Shown: positions 34,175 through 43,615, counted from the first letter of the stretch. The stretch: DNA of 64,000 nt from QWHO01 sp039809865 (GCA_039809865.1 JBDHVW010000031.1:1-64000), one strand, 5' to 3'. Made by a program: numbers and translations. Notes: generated by a model from the letters alone, not told the origin.

Positions 34175-35674
34175 ATGGATCTCGTCGGCCTGCCATCGTC
34201 CCCCATCCCATCACCGGCTCGCGCCAGCCGGATGAGCGCCGTCCAGGAGAGGCTCGAGCTCGAGCTTTCCCCCGTCAGCGACTTGTCCCCCACGCTACAG
34301 AGTGAGCGCCTGGGCTACTTCAATTCCCTCTTGGAGAGTGTCGGCTCGCTCCGAACCGGGCTCCCGCTGGCGCCGTTGCAACCTCCGGGTGGCCCACCGG
34401 TCCTGTCGAAACTGGCGCCTCCCGAGCGGGCCGCGGTCGTGGCCACTTGGGGGGACGTGCATCGAGAAGAGCTGCCCCCTCTGTTGCAACAAGATCCCTC
34501 TTTGGACGCGGCCCTCAGCGATTTCGTGATTCGAGGCGGTCGGGCTCCGAATCCCGAGGTCACCGACGCCATGGTCCAGGCCTACGCAAGCAGGCAGGCG
34601 ACCACTCTGACCCGGACGGGGGAAGGCAAAGCCACGACTCCGACTCCGGCTCCCGCGCCGAGCGACCCGAACGTTCAGCAGTTCATCAGCCGGGTCAAGG
34701 CCAACTTTGCCAAATGGGACAAGAACAAGGATGGCTTTCTCTCCAAAGACGAGCTGAAGGACGCTCTCAAAGACCCGAGCAACGTCGGCCAGGATGCCAT
34801 TGCCCTGGCAACCCTGTACAAGTTTGTCGACCAGCTGCAGGAGCTATCGGACGACGAACTGGGTCGCGAGCGGTCGGGGGTTACGCTGCGCGATCTCGAT
34901 CGCGTGGGCAGCGCCGAGCCCCAGTTGCAGCAGAAGCTCGGAGCAAATTTCCAGTATCTGGGCTCGAAGGTCCAGGGACAGACCCGCCTGTTCGAGGGGG
35001 AGCCCGACTGGCAGAGCGTTCGCCAGGGCTCCTACGGCAACTGCTATTTCCTGGCAGCCCTCGTAGGCAAGGCCAAGACCGATCCCGGCGCGATCAAGCG
35101 CATGATCAAGGACAACCAGAACGGTACCTACACGGTCACCTTTCCGGGCCGTAAGCCCGTCACCATCACCGCTCCCACCGAAGGCGAACGGGCTCTGTCC
35201 TCGTCCGGGAACGGCCTGTGGGTTGCGGTTCTGGAAAAGGCCTGGGGAACGGTTTGTCAAGACGAAAGCTGGTTGTTCTCGGACAAGAACCCCTTTGAAG
35301 AGGGCGGCTCGGGCGGCTGGGGAAATCGGTCCATCCACAGCGTGACCGGGAAAGACTCCGACACCGACATCTTGCTCCTGACCTCCAAGAGCACGACTCG
35401 CAACAAACTCGAGAAGGCTCTGAAAAACGGCAAGCTCGTGGTCGCCTGCATCTACGCTGGCAAGGACCGCCAGGGACTTCCGGCCCAGCACATGTACTCG
35501 GTGCTGGCCTTCGACCGGGCGAGCGATCGGGTCACGCTGCGCAACCCGTGGGGACATACCGAGGTGGTAGGCCAGGACGGGCGGTCACCCCGGGATGGAC
35601 AAGACGACGGCATTTTCCAGCTTTCGCTCGACGAGTTCTGCAGTTTGTTCTCTGAAGTCACCTACGAGAATTGA
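34175..35674 (+). CDS. Calpain-family cysteine protease with EF-hand
   Basis: 499 residues. The C-terminal half is a C2-family protease: catalytic Cys290 in GSYGNCYFLAAL, His439 in AQHMYSVL and Asn457 in LRNPWG, all present. An EF-hand loop DKNKDGFLSKDE (182-193) has all the expected Ca ligands, and a helical region lies before it. This gives a calcium-linked bacterial calpain. The N-terminal 160 residues are low-complexity and Pro/Thr-rich. No signal peptide, so intracellular or exported by an unknown route. The neighbouring kinase may act on it, which is inference. Confidence 0.92.
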   Translation: MDLVGLPSSPIPSPARASRMSAVQERLELELSPVSDLSPTLQSERLGYFNSLLESVGSLRTGLPLAPLQPPGGPPVLSKLAPPERAAVVATWGDVHREELPPLLQQDPSLDAALSDFVIRGGRAPNPEVTDAMVQAYASRQATTLTRTGEGKATTPTPAPAPSDPNVQQFISRVKANFAKWDKNKDGFLSKDELKDALKDPSNVGQDAIALATLYKFVDQLQELSDDELGRERSGVTLRDLDRVGSAEPQLQQKLGANFQYLGSKVQGQTRLFEGEPDWQSVRQGSYGNCYFLAALVGKAKTDPGAIKRMIKDNQNGTYTVTFPGRKPVTITAPTEGERALSSSGNGLWVAVLEKAWGTVCQDESWLFSDKNPFEEGGSGGWGNRSIHSVTGKDSDTDILLLTSKSTTRNKLEKALKNGKLVVACIYAGKDRQGLPAQHMYSVLAFDRASDRVTLRNPWGHTEVVGQDGRSPRDGQDDGIFQLSLDEFCSLFSEVTYEN

Positions 35675-35690
35675 CCCCAGACGGACCGGA

Positions 35691-36251
35691 TCATCGGGTC
35701 ACAAGAGCCCGTTCGCACGGATAGCGCATGACATACATGGGCCGCGAAAGATTGATCGTCAGGTGGCCGCTGCGATACACCGTGCCCGTATACGCGGTCG
35801 GCTTGAACCCGGACTTGTCGTAGAGTCGCCGGGCCGATTGATTGCCCTCCTCGACGGTGAGAAAGCAGTCCGGTCCTTCGACCCGGCTCAAGGTCCCCAT
35901 CAGGAGCTGCTCGCCCACTCCCTGGCCTCGAACGCTTGCATCGACGGCCATGGAGTGGAGGAAAGAAGCAGGCTTGCGCAGCCACGGCTCCTGAGAGGCC
36001 GCCTCCAGGATGGCGACCCCTACGCAGCGTCCGCCGGAGACAGCGGTCAGAACCTGGAAAGCCGGATCCTCGAGTCGCTCCTCGAGACGCCCGGAAAAGC
36101 CGAAGGCGGAGACATGCAGCCGCTCCAGGTCGCCTATTTCCTCACGTCGGGCGGCACGAACCTCTACCGGCAAGCTCTCTCCCTGGCGGGGGCTCGATTT
36201 CGCGCCGGCTCTGCTCAGTTGGTAACGGAGTCCCACCGGCAGAATGTTCAT
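35691..36251 (-). CDS. GNAT-family acetyltransferase
   Basis: About 187 residues. The GNAT acetyl-CoA site is SMAVDASVRGQGVGEQLL, followed by NQSARRLYDKSGFKP. Substrate unknown (amine or protein N-terminus). The frame is open upstream to 36518, but that part uses rare codons (AGG, AGA, ATT) and has no homology-like features, so ATG 36251 is taken as the start, although no strong ribosome binding site is seen. It converges on the calpain gene with 16 bases between the stops. Confidence 0.82.
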   Translation of the reverse strand: MNILPVGLRYQLSRAGAKSSPRQGESLPVEVRAARREEIGDLERLHVSAFGFSGRLEERLEDPAFQVLTAVSGGRCVGVAILEAASQEPWLRKPASFLHSMAVDASVRGQGVGEQLLMGTLSRVEGPDCFLTVEEGNQSARRLYDKSGFKPTAYTGTVYRSGHLTINLSRPMYVMRYPCERALVTR

Positions 36252-36518
36252 CTCAGGAAAGTTCGCCAAAGGAGGGCTCGATTCCCGGCCGAGCGCGACC
36301 TCAGGCGAGCGCGGCGCCTCGTGGTAGGTCTCGCGCACGTGCCGGTCTTCCTTGACTTGATTCGAGCCAATTCGGTGCTGCGCGAGTTTATCGGAGGCTC
36401 GGGCTCTTGCACTCCTCCAGGGATTGCCGAGCCCCCTTGAAATGATCTCTGTCATCGTCAGCCACGCCGGCGGGTCGTAGTCTATTGCCACTGAGGCGTA
36501 GAAAGGTCTTTGTGACAT

Positions 36519-36741
36519 ATGCGGTTTCGAATAATGGCGGGATTCCTACTGCTCATGTCAATCCTTCTGGCGATTCCAGCTGCTCGCGCGCAGGGCGGAA
36601 TCGCACCGGAGGTCCGAGTCCCTTCGGGCTGGTCGCTCCTCCCTCACCGCTGAGCGAGGAGCCCCGGTCCGAAGAGAGGACACCGTTCAGGAACTGACCC
36701 AACTGGTGGCAGGCCTCGACAAGCAGCTGACCGAGCGCTGA
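36519..36741 (+). pseudogene. Small exported protein gene, apparently frameshifted
   Basis: ATG 36519 opens a signal peptide (MAGFLLLMSILLAIPAARAQ) followed by about 20 residues and a stop at 36653. In another frame the next 90 bases look coding (REDTVQELTQLVAGLDKQLT then a stop at 36741). A single indel near 36650 would join them into a roughly 73-residue secreted protein. Decay or a sequencing error are equally possible. Confidence 0.4.
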
Positions 36742-36871
36742 CAGAGGTAAGAACCTTACCCGTCGGCCGAAAGGGGAGGTATCTCACGCCCAGGGCGCGC
36801 CCACCGCGGAAAGCTCCAGGGACGGTCAGTCGGCCCTTGATAGCGCCTCAGAGGTCATTCCTGGCCGGCGG

Positions 36872-37178
36872 TTAACCCGGATGGGGGTCGAAGAAACCGG
36901 GTCCCAGGGCCAGGACCGGGTATTCCGGATCGTTGGTTGCCAGCCCGATTCCGCTCTTGTAGCTGGTCTCCCATTTGACTTCGCGGCGGGTCGGGTCGTA
37001 GAGACCGGCAATCCCGTTCTTATTACGCAGCTGGCGCGCCGCTCTGGCTGAAGGAGCCCGGGCCTGAGAAAGGATTCAGGATGAAAGCACCCGGTGCGCC
37101 GTCCTCATTCAAATCAGCCTGGGCCGACAGGCGGGACTGGAAGCCGAGTTGCACGGGCAAGCCCCGCGGCAGGATGCC
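36872..37178 (-). pseudogene. Remnant coding sequence, pilin-like or propeller-like, two frames
   Basis: On the minus strand two adjoining pieces look coding but lie in different frames: LPVQLGFQSRLSAQADLNED with GAPGAFILNPFSG (up to a TAA near 37025), then GIAGLYDPTRREVKWETSY and DPEYPVLALGPGFFDPHPG ending at 36872. Neither has a start. The first resembles the C-terminal D-region of a pseudopilin. They are probably a broken gene. Confidence 0.35.
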
Positions 37179-37193
37179 TCAGAGATGAATTCT

Positions 37194-38417
37194 TCAGCCC
37201 GAGGACGCGCGCTTGCGGACGCGCACCGCGCCCAGCTGGACGGAGGCCTGCGATTCCGCGATTCGAGAGCCCGATACCTCGGCCCCGGGTGGCTTGCTCA
37301 AGAGCGTCCTGAAACCTTTGATTTCACTGCCGAAACGCGCCACCACGTCACCCGTGGAGGTAATGGCGGGCGTGGCCCACGGAAGTTCTGGCAGGGCGCC
37401 GGTCCACATCCTGGCTCCAGTCAGAGGGTTGATCCCGGAGATACGTCCGTCCGCCTCGGTCAAAACCCAGTGCTTGCCGCTCAGGGCCAGTGTTCTGCCG
37501 GCCTCCACCGCACCCCAATTGGGCGGCGCGTCGAGCTCGAGGGACCACCTCGGTCGCCCCGTCTTTCCGTCGCGCAGCTCCAGGCTCTTGTCTCTCCCTA
37601 CCACCAGGTCGCCGTCCGGCGTGGCCCAAAGACGGGTGCAGGCATCGGTCGGGAGGCTCCACAGCTTTTTTCCGCTGCCAGGATCGAGCGCGCGCAGCGT
37701 GTGAGAGCTTGCGCCAAACCATTTGAAGGTTCGTTCCTTGAGGCCGAACAAAGGGCCGCGACTCCCAATCCGGGCTTGCTCGAGCTCGGTCGTGGACCAG
37801 AGCTCGCGGCCCTCGCGGTCGAAGGCGATGACTCCCCGGAGGTCGGAAGAGCCGTAGCGCCCTACATCCGCCAGGACGACGCGACTTTCTTCCGACCAGC
37901 CCAGAATGCTGACGCCCCCGGGCAGCTCCCGCCGCCAGAGCTCTTGTCCCTTCTTCCCATCGACTGCCAGAAGCCATCCCAGGCTCCCCGCCATAACCAA
38001 TCCTTCCGTCTCGGACACGCCTACGTTATGGCCCCAGCCCTGCAGGGGCACCCGCCAGGCGGGCTCCTTCGTGACCGTATCAAAGGCCACGATCGAGCCG
38101 TCTTCCGCCCCCACGACCTTGTCTGCCAGGCTCTGCGGGCTCAACTCCCCGCGGTAGGGGATCGAATTGACCTCCTGTCCCGTAGACGGGTCGAGATTCT
38201 TGAGCCTGCGCTCATCCACCAGCCAGAGCTTGTCTCCCGACGAAATCGGGCTGTGAACCAGCCCGTCGCCACCCTTCGCCTCGAGGGCCCAGACCTCGGG
38301 CAGGCCTTTACCGTTACTCATCTGGAAAGCATCATCAAGACAAACGGCGCGGGTCGTGGCCGACAGGGTACGTGCGGACGCGCTCTGTACGGTCGTTCGC
38401 GAGAGCGGTGTCAGCAT
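37194..38417 (-). CDS. PQQ-like beta-propeller protein, cytoplasmic, with VRVRKR tail
   Basis: 407 residues; propeller repeats of the BamB/PQQ type are seen as LKNLDPSTGQEVNSIPY, IVAFDTVTKEPAWRVPL, LLAVDGKKGQELWRREL and others, about seven blades. There is no signal peptide, unlike the related protein at 14056. The C-terminus ends QLGAVRVRKRASSG, a tail shared with the protein at 39726. TAAACT-N6-ATG and an upstream CTTTTTCAT identify the start at 38417. Confidence 0.85.
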   Translation of the reverse strand: MLTPLSRTTVQSASARTLSATTRAVCLDDAFQMSNGKGLPEVWALEAKGGDGLVHSPISSGDKLWLVDERRLKNLDPSTGQEVNSIPYRGELSPQSLADKVVGAEDGSIVAFDTVTKEPAWRVPLQGWGHNVGVSETEGLVMAGSLGWLLAVDGKKGQELWRRELPGGVSILGWSEESRVVLADVGRYGSSDLRGVIAFDREGRELWSTTELEQARIGSRGPLFGLKERTFKWFGASSHTLRALDPGSGKKLWSLPTDACTRLWATPDGDLVVGRDKSLELRDGKTGRPRWSLELDAPPNWGAVEAGRTLALSGKHWVLTEADGRISGINPLTGARMWTGALPELPWATPAITSTGDVVARFGSEIKGFRTLLSKPPGAEVSGSRIAESQASVQLGAVRVRKRASSG

Positions 38418-38423
38418 ACCGCG

Positions 38424-38448
38424 AGTTTAACCCGGCCGAATGAAAAAG
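38424..38448 (-). promoter_or_regulatory. CTTTTTCAT-N10-TAAACT promoter of the propeller gene
   Basis: On the minus strand CTTTTTCAT (38440-38448), ten bases, TAAACT (38424-38429), six bases, ATG 38417. The identical arrangement is upstream of the lipase at 55542. Confidence 0.55.
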
Positions 38449-38533
38449 CCCTGACATCCTGTTCAATTTCACGGTCGCCTGTTGACCGGAGCGTGACGCA
38501 GCCGTGACGGGAGTCGCGCAGAATCGACCCACG

Positions 38534-39424
38534 ATGATGAACGCACACCGCTTTACCGAAATCGCCATCGGCACGGCCCAGGCTGCGCTCAAGATCCCTT
38601 CCGCGCTCGCACCCTGCGCGGTGGGCGGCGTGACCCGCGCCCTGGGTGGCGTGGAGAGCCCCGAGGCACTGGCCCAGGTTCTCGACGGCGTCAACATCAC
38701 TCAGGTGGCCCTGGGCACGGGCGTTGGACTCTATGCAGCGGGAGTGGCGGATGTCGGCCAGGGTGTCGTGAGTGGATTGGCGGGAGGGGCAGGTGCCGGG
38801 CTGGCCAGCCGCGGCGGCTCGAACCTCGAGCTGGCCAGCAGACTGGACAGCCTGGTCAGCGAGAACATCTCGCCCGAGGACGGACGATTGACCCGTGCCT
38901 GGAAGGGTCTGACCTGCGGGCTTCGGGTCGGAGTTGTCGACGGAGCCCGGGTAGGGTACCAGGAAGGCCAGGGTGCGGTCCGGGGCTTCGTGGAGGGAGC
39001 CAGTTATGCTCAGAGTCTGACGACCGAGAATCTCATTGGGAGCACCGCCGCCACCCTTCATGGTCTGGCGTGCGCGCCCGCCGGGGCAACGCGCGGGCTG
39101 GTGGAAAGTCTGGGCGCACCCGAGCCCTGGCGAGGCAAACTCGCCACCGGCCTTTTGACCGGCCTGGGCGTGGCCCTCGGGGCGGTCCTGGCCGGCCCGG
39201 TGGGCGCCGTCGCGGGTGGGATGACGGCCGCAGCCATGGGAGGCCACTCTGACAACCAGACAGGCCAGGCGGTGAGCTCCGTGGTTGGGGAGTTTCTGGG
39301 CAGCCGCCCCCGGCATGCGTCCAGGATCATCGACCGCAATCGAGACTTCAGCGGGGGAATGCTGGTTGGAGCGGTGGCCGCCTACCAGGAGGGTCGCCGT
39401 CTGTGGTCGCGGCCCCACGGGTAA
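38534..39424 (+). CDS. Gly/Ala-rich protein of unknown function
   Basis: 296 residues with many glycine-zipper segments (VALGTGVGLYAAGVADVGQG, GLLTGLGVALGAVLAGPVGAVAGG) and no signal peptide. It may insert in membranes or form an oligomer. ATG 38534 or 38537. It is encoded opposite the propeller gene with 116 bases between the two start codons. The composition recalls the 11672 protein. Not recognised. Confidence 0.65.
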   Translation: MMNAHRFTEIAIGTAQAALKIPSALAPCAVGGVTRALGGVESPEALAQVLDGVNITQVALGTGVGLYAAGVADVGQGVVSGLAGGAGAGLASRGGSNLELASRLDSLVSENISPEDGRLTRAWKGLTCGLRVGVVDGARVGYQEGQGAVRGFVEGASYAQSLTTENLIGSTAATLHGLACAPAGATRGLVESLGAPEPWRGKLATGLLTGLGVALGAVLAGPVGAVAGGMTAAAMGGHSDNQTGQAVSSVVGEFLGSRPRHASRIIDRNRDFSGGMLVGAVAAYQEGRRLWSRPHG

Positions 39425-39493
39425 GAGCCGGAAAAATGGAGGCCCGGCTCGATCCGGCCGCGACCCACTCCTGGCGACGCCCAGGTGGAAATC

Positions 39494-39649
39494 GTGAGCC
39501 GACGAGCCAGTCCTGCCAAAGAAATCGAGCGACTCCAGGGCGAGGTCGAGCGGCTGCGCGCTCTCGAGCTTCAGCTTGAGGAGTTGCAGCGGCCCAGACA
39601 GCGACCGGACCCAGGTAGTGGGTCAGATCAAGCAAATCTTTTCGCTTGA
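39494..39649 (+). CDS. Small coiled-coil protein
   Basis: 51 residues starting with GTG 39494, preceded by AGGTGGA with 4-5 base spacing. The middle is a strong charged heptad repeat (KEIERLQGEVERLRALELQL, then EEL) and the C-terminus is polar. It is too short for most gene callers but has high-GC codon use like its neighbours. It lies 69 bases after the Gly/Ala-rich protein. Function unknown. Confidence 0.55.
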   Translation: MSRRASPAKEIERLQGEVERLRALELQLEELQRPRQRPDPGSGSDQANLFA

Positions 39650-39725
39650 GCGCGTCCATGGCCCCAGTCTAGCCCCACGGATAAACAATTCCAAAAAGAG
39701 ACTCTGCTGGGAAAAGTCGGCCGCG

Positions 39726-41723
39726 CTATCCTTCGGGGCGATGCGTCCGTTTGCGCACGCGCACGCCTGGCAGGTCCAGCCCGACCGGGTCGTCACGCAG
39801 CCCGGCGTTTACGGACTTCTGCTCGGCGATGCGCCGAAGCTCGTCGATCTCCTGAGCGGCGGTCTCGAAGCGGCTCACCATCTGCGCCAGGGGAAGCCCG
39901 GGGTCGAGCGGGCCCAGCCGAGGAATCTGCTCGGCCAGGGCCTCGGCCATGGCGGCGCCCAGCTTCCTGTCCGAGTCGCGCTGCGAGTCGACCAGAGCCC
40001 GCGCAAAGCTGGCCGCACGCACCTCGCCCGACTCATGGGAATCGGGCCAGGCCAGGGCGAGATCCAGCCAGTCGGCTTGCTGCTCGGGACTGGCGACCGC
40101 GAGAAGATGGCCCAGCATCTTGGATTCGAGTCGGGGGGGCTCGAGCTCGAGCACTTTGCGCCCGATGACCGTCTGGTCGGAACGGGCGCCAAGTTGCGGT
40201 CGCAGTTGGCGCAAGTACAGCGCCGGGTCCTCGGGCGTCGGCTGCTCGGCAGCGAAACTCCAGAGTCCGACGCGACCGGGTTGCGAGAGCGCATCGATCG
40301 AGTCGCCCAGGAAAGGTAGCCTCTCCCTGGCCAGCTCGCCGGCCAGGAAAGACCGGTCCGAACCCAGCTCGCCGGGCAGACCCTCGAAAAGAGCCTGGCG
40401 AAACTGAGCGGAGCGTCCGGGTGAGGGAAGCGAAGGCAGCAACTCGAAGAGTCGGTCGCAGCCGGCCGAGGAGAGCCTGGCCGTCAACCCCTCGACGAAC
40501 TTGGCGTGCTCGGGCCCCACCGAGGCCACCACCAGGGTGGCCTGAATGATCTTCTTGCGCTCCTGCGGAGAAGTGACTCCCTCGAGCTGTTTGAGTCCTT
40601 GCTGGGCAGCGTGGCTGGTGGCCGGCTGGCCCAGGAGCAGGTGCAGGGCCGCCTGGCCCATGCGGGCCGGATCGTGCACCATCCCGGGTCCGGGATGGCT
40701 GTCCGCCAACTCCATCGTCCGCCGCACGAGGTCGACCAGCTGGCGCGGCGTGTGGACGCGAGGTTGGGCCAGCAGAGCCTGGCCCAGGGCCACACGGGTC
40801 GAGTCATACTTGCAGCTATCGTAGAGGAGCAGGGCAAATTCTGAGCCCCTCTCGCCCCCGGGACGCTTGCCGACTTCCTCGATCAGCACGCGCGCGGGAG
40901 GGCCGTCACCGTTCCAGTGCAGACAGCGTCCGGCCAGGGCTGTGAGGTCGTCGAGCTCGGCCACGCGCGGGTCCTCGAGCAGGGCGGCAAAGATGCGGGC
41001 TTGGTCGGTGTGGTAGTAAGTGGAATCGGCCATGCGCAAAGCCAGCTCGGGTCCTTGGCCGGGGCCGAGGAGGGGCATCAAGGCCCGCCCCAGCGAGGCC
41101 TGGCCTTCGAGCCCCTGGTCACTCTTGTCGTACTTCTGCAGGTGGGCCAGGGCGGCCTTGCCGATCGCGAGCTTTTCCTCGGGCGTGCGCGCCTCGAGAT
41201 GCTCGAGAGCGGTCTGATAGACGGTCAACCTGGCTGCGCCCGACTTCTCGGCCAGGTCGATGGTGAAGCGAGCCGCCTCAGACCACTCGGGAACCTGAGC
41301 CAGACGGCCGAAGACGACGGAGCCGGCCCCTCCACAATAGGAGCTGAGCAGATATTTGGACAGATTGCGTAGCTCGGCGGGGGTCTCCATGCGAGGGTCG
41401 ATCATCGCGGCCCGCAACAGACTATCCCGGCCAAACGCCGACTCGACCCCGGCCGAGGCTTCCAGGGCCAGCCGGGCAGCCGGCCCGTAAATCGAGTCGT
41501 CGCGCAAGCTCTGGACGAGATCTCGGATGTCTCCCCGGTCGGCGAGAGCTTTCTGGATCCGGTCGCTCGCCGGGCCGGGAGGACGCGTCCAACTGCCAAA
41601 CTTCGGCTCGGGCTTCTGGCCCGACAGATCGACGCTCTCTTTTTGCTCGGGTGGATCGGCTTCGGTGCGCGCGGCTCGCGACGGACCTGACGTGGACAGG
41701 AGCCTGATCTCGCCGACCTGCAT
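39726..41723 (-). CDS. Large helical-repeat protein with VRVRKR tail
   Basis: 665 residues, soluble, no signal. The N-terminal 55 residues are low-complexity; the rest is a long array of amphipathic helices (HEAT/ARM-like solenoid appearance, e.g. LDDLTALAGRCL and TPRQLVDLVRRTMELAD). It ends PGVRVRKRTHRPEG, sharing the VRVRKR tail with the propeller protein at 37194. The start at ATG 41723 has no clear ribosome binding site. It is divergent from the metalloprotease gene 80 bases away. No family recognised. Confidence 0.7.
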   Translation of the reverse strand: MQVGEIRLLSTSGPSRAARTEADPPEQKESVDLSGQKPEPKFGSWTRPPGPASDRIQKALADRGDIRDLVQSLRDDSIYGPAARLALEASAGVESAFGRDSLLRAAMIDPRMETPAELRNLSKYLLSSYCGGAGSVVFGRLAQVPEWSEAARFTIDLAEKSGAARLTVYQTALEHLEARTPEEKLAIGKAALAHLQKYDKSDQGLEGQASLGRALMPLLGPGQGPELALRMADSTYYHTDQARIFAALLEDPRVAELDDLTALAGRCLHWNGDGPPARVLIEEVGKRPGGERGSEFALLLYDSCKYDSTRVALGQALLAQPRVHTPRQLVDLVRRTMELADSHPGPGMVHDPARMGQAALHLLLGQPATSHAAQQGLKQLEGVTSPQERKKIIQATLVVASVGPEHAKFVEGLTARLSSAGCDRLFELLPSLPSPGRSAQFRQALFEGLPGELGSDRSFLAGELARERLPFLGDSIDALSQPGRVGLWSFAAEQPTPEDPALYLRQLRPQLGARSDQTVIGRKVLELEPPRLESKMLGHLLAVASPEQQADWLDLALAWPDSHESGEVRAASFARALVDSQRDSDRKLGAAMAEALAEQIPRLGPLDPGLPLAQMVSRFETAAQEIDELRRIAEQKSVNAGLRDDPVGLDLPGVRVRKRTHRPEG

Positions 41724-41803
41724 TTCGAGAAGTTCGCTTCACTCCTTGGGGATCCCTATACCGCAGGACAGGAACCAATTTCGCGGGCCAAGAACTTCCA
41801 CTT

Positions 41804-43615
41804 GTGCTGATCCCTCGCCTCGGACTGGGTGCCGACCCGACCCAACGGCCCCTCCCGGCGCGCACCGCCACGGAACCGCTGCGTCAGCGCGATCAGGCCG
41901 TGCTCTCGGGCCGGATCCCTCGGCCCGGCTCCCGTCGCAAGACGCTTCTGCTGGCTTCGGCGGGCCTGAGTCTCGCCATGACTCTGACGGGGGCTCTCAA
42001 GCTGGCGCCTTACCTGGGCTCGCCCGGCACCGACGCGCTGTTGCGCCACGACCCTGACGTCACCCAACAGGACCGCGCCACCATCGAGAAGCAGGTCGCG
42101 CCGTTCGGCGAGCCTGTGCTGCGCTGGCTCGCTCAGGATGGGGCCCAGCTGCAGGTGACCCATTCAGACCTCGAGGTGGCCCAATTGCTGGCCTCCGACG
42201 GCACCGTCCAGCTGATCGACCGGGCCCGCATGATGAGCGAAGCGGTCAAGATCGGGCCGGCGCTGGCCGAGATCACCGCCAGCCCCGACTGGAAAGCCGT
42301 CGACACCCAACTCGCCAGCGCCCGCGCCCGGCTCACGCGGGCCTCGGCCAGCCCTCGCCCGCAGCGCTCCCAGGTGCCGGTGGCGGTTCCTACCACGACC
42401 CGACTCGAGCAGAGCTTTCAACCGGGCAGTCAGATCTACGAGTTGGGGCCGAGCGCTCCCAGCCATCCTCGCGATTCACGCCTGCAGCGGCTGCAGGTGG
42501 TGCTGGAGCAGCATCCCAATGCCTACCTCGCGGTGCTCGAAGGGGTGGAGGACGCGGCTCTGCTGGCCGACCGACTGAGCAGCCAGCTCGAGCAGGTCAA
42601 AGATCACCGGACCGGCCAGTCGATCGGGCTGCTGGCCGTGGTGGACCGCACCCACACGACCATCCACTACCGCATGGCCAGCGGTCTCAAAGCGCTCGGC
42701 CAGGAAGACTCGACGACCCCTTTGAGCCGCACCGACCTGGGAGATCAGCTCGAGAGCGTGCTCGGGCCCGCCGGCGAAGCGGTCGAGCTCGCCTCGCGTA
42801 AGGCCGGGCTCAAGCAAATCCACGAATTTCAGCAGCTCGAGGCGCGCCGCGACGATTTGCTCAAGCAGGGGCTCAGCCAGGCCGGCATCAGTCCGGGCTG
42901 GGCCGATGGACCCCGAGTACCCACCAGCGTGAAGGAGCTGGTGCGAGCCAGCGGGGCTGCCAATCCGGCCGAGATTGCCGAGTTCCTGGCCTACTTCCGA
43001 GCCGCCAATGCCGACCGTCTGCAGGGAATCGGGGACGACGTGCCCTTCGACCTGGGGCGCCAGCTGGTTCTCGTTCCTCCGGTGCGGGTGGTGCGCAGCT
43101 CCTACGAGGCCGTGCTGGTGACGCCCGACAGCGATCCCCACGAGCTCAGCATGGTGGCTCGCGGCGGAATGTTCACCGCTTCGGCTCACCGGCTGCAGGT
43201 GGACGCCGAGAACGCCCACACGGGATTTGTCCCCCACGAGCTGACCCACGCCATCGAAGCGTTGCTCAAGCGAGAAGACCCGACCGCCTGGCAGAAGTTG
43301 ATGGACCGCGCCACGGTCTTGCTCGACCAGGCGCGCGAGCGCGCCGGCCGGGGCGAGCAGCCCTTCTCGCGCTATGGTTTGACGGACCGCCACGAGTATC
43401 TGGCCGAGGGCATGCGGGGGCTTTTCCTGGAGCGAGAGGCTCTGGGCCAGCGGGATCCGGGCTTGCAAGAGCTGGTCATCGACACGCTGCAAGTCGCTCG
43501 AGAGCGCCAGCCTGACCCGACCACGCCGCTGGCCTGGATGCTCGGATTGGGCCTGGCCGGTCTGGGCGCCTCGGCCCGCGGGCTGCAGACTCGCCCGGAA
43601 GGGCATCAACGATAG
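41804..43615 (+). CDS. Anthrax-lethal-factor-like zinc metalloprotease, probably membrane-associated
   Basis: 603 residues. Residues 478-482 are HELTH, a canonical HExxH zinc site, and about 50 residues later DRHEYLAEGMRGLF supplies a likely third ligand Glu (about 535), the layout of the ATLF-like gluzincin family. A hydrophobic segment at about 47-70 and a C-terminal one (LAWMLGLGLAGLGA) suggest membrane association; the regions between are Ala-rich helices. GTG 41804 is the start. The substrate is unknown; bacterial members include stress and toxin proteases. Confidence 0.8.
   Translation: MLIPRLGLGADPTQRPLPARTATEPLRQRDQAVLSGRIPRPGSRRKTLLLASAGLSLAMTLTGALKLAPYLGSPGTDALLRHDPDVTQQDRATIEKQVAPFGEPVLRWLAQDGAQLQVTHSDLEVAQLLASDGTVQLIDRARMMSEAVKIGPALAEITASPDWKAVDTQLASARARLTRASASPRPQRSQVPVAVPTTTRLEQSFQPGSQIYELGPSAPSHPRDSRLQRLQVVLEQHPNAYLAVLEGVEDAALLADRLSSQLEQVKDHRTGQSIGLLAVVDRTHTTIHYRMASGLKALGQEDSTTPLSRTDLGDQLESVLGPAGEAVELASRKAGLKQIHEFQQLEARRDDLLKQGLSQAGISPGWADGPRVPTSVKELVRASGAANPAEIAEFLAYFRAANADRLQGIGDDVPFDLGRQLVLVPPVRVVRSSYEAVLVTPDSDPHELSMVARGGMFTASAHRLQVDAENAHTGFVPHELTHAIEALLKREDPTAWQKLMDRATVLLDQARERAGRGEQPFSRYGLTDRHEYLAEGMRGLFLEREALGQRDPGLQELVIDTLQVARERQPDPTTPLAWMLGLGLAGLGASARGLQTRPEGHQR

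Larger units (their letters stand above)
36252..37193. other. Gene-poor stretch of about 0.9 kb with decayed genes
   Basis: No intact gene is supported here on either strand. It contains the two remnants listed at 36519-36741 and 36872-37178. Overall composition is slightly less GC-biased at third positions than in neighbouring genes. No insertion-sequence ends or tRNA were seen. Confidence 0.6.
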
